The notes below the pieces were generated by a model. The model was not told where the DNA came from. It did not search any database and saw only the letters and a program-made list of their open reading frames with translations. From the NCBI GenBank assembly GCA_949317995.1, contig OX439045.1, positions 47,931,900-47,995,899 of the forward strand: a DNA stretch of 64,000 nt, written 5' to 3'. Below, one piece after another: positions 63,901 to 64,000 of the stretch; the first letter of the stretch is position 1; each line of letters opens with the position of its first letter. The position numbers and the translations under genes were made by a program. Source of the stretch: Acholoe squamosa (Eukaryota; Annelida; Polychaeta; Phyllodocida; Polynoidae).

Positions 63901-64000
63901 TCAAAGTTGCCATTTTGTTTTTTGCATTTTGACACATAAGCAGCCATTTGTCAGCTTGGTATCAGGAATTTTTGTATTCAGCACACCCAAATTACCCAGA
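60904..64000. mobile_element. Foldback-type element F with tandemly repeated arms (runs off window)
   Basis: The left arm (about 60904-61700) consists of four to five diverged units of about 160-175 bases, each with AAGATGGCTGCC-like and GAGAAAATCCAGAAATC-like motifs. The right arm (about 63060-64000) has the same units in reverse complement (GATTTCTGGATTTTCT, GGCAGCCATGTT). The outermost left sequence TCTGGGTAATGTGGGTGTGC is mirrored by the last 20 bases of the window. The middle (61700-63060) has no coding frame. Long inverted repeats built from tandem subunits are the hallmark of foldback elements. The right end and target site are outside the window. Confidence 0.75.

Overview
The window is animal nuclear DNA, about 40% GC by eye, made almost entirely of transposable elements. 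I found no host protein-coding gene that I can support. The mix is three large Ty3/gypsy LTR retrotransposons, a Ty1/copia-like gag-only element whose primer-binding site matches half of initiator tRNA-Met, two foldback-type inverted repeats and many short MITEs. This suggests an invertebrate, probably marine, but the sequence does not fix the species.

Layout. Bases 1-21785 hold an old, decayed Ty3/gypsy element (A, minus strand; its 3' end lies beyond base 1). A younger relative (B, minus strand, 2744-15465) is inserted inside A's integrase gene. B has two 363-bp LTRs that differ at about 8 positions, and the 4-bp target duplication CTAC. Bases 21786-33930 are non-coding and contain several MITE-like inverted repeats, a tRNA-like stretch and an (AT)n microsatellite. 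Bases 33931-48615 are an inverted-repeat (foldback) element; a third Ty3/gypsy element (C, plus strand, 34346-46510, target duplication CATG) is inserted in its left arm. Bases 50944-53004 are the copia-like element D. The rest, to 64000, is non-coding, with a TA-flanked MITE, an inverted pair of MITEs with 3-bp target duplications, a second copy of a short hairpin family, and a foldback element with tandemly repeated arms that runs off the right edge.

A, B and C belong to one group. Gag has a disordered and coiled-coil N-terminal region, a motif like FNPGGS, a capsid-like part and one CCHC knuckle. Pol has the order protease, RT, RNase H, integrase, and the integrase tail is basic and AT-hook-like. 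The striking feature is a further long sense-strand reading frame downstream of pol (ORF3; roughly 950 codons in C and 1200 in B before disruption). It has no visible signal peptide or membrane segment, so it is not an obvious envelope gene. It carries a Cys/His-rich zinc-finger-like region, a Pro/Gly-rich linker with a PESQ motif, and a C-terminal coiled coil ending in an FG...WDG motif, shared between B and C. In B and C it is preceded by a CpG-rich spacer with a YY1-like site plus CRE or TCTCGCGAGA motifs, which may be an internal promoter.

All three elements are damaged. B keeps an open 953-codon RT-RNase H-integrase frame, but its gag is broken and part of the RT N-terminus is deleted. 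C has frameshifts, TGA stops, a protease-RT deletion and a 5' LTR without its TATA region. A's integrase has Lys in place of the catalytic Glu.
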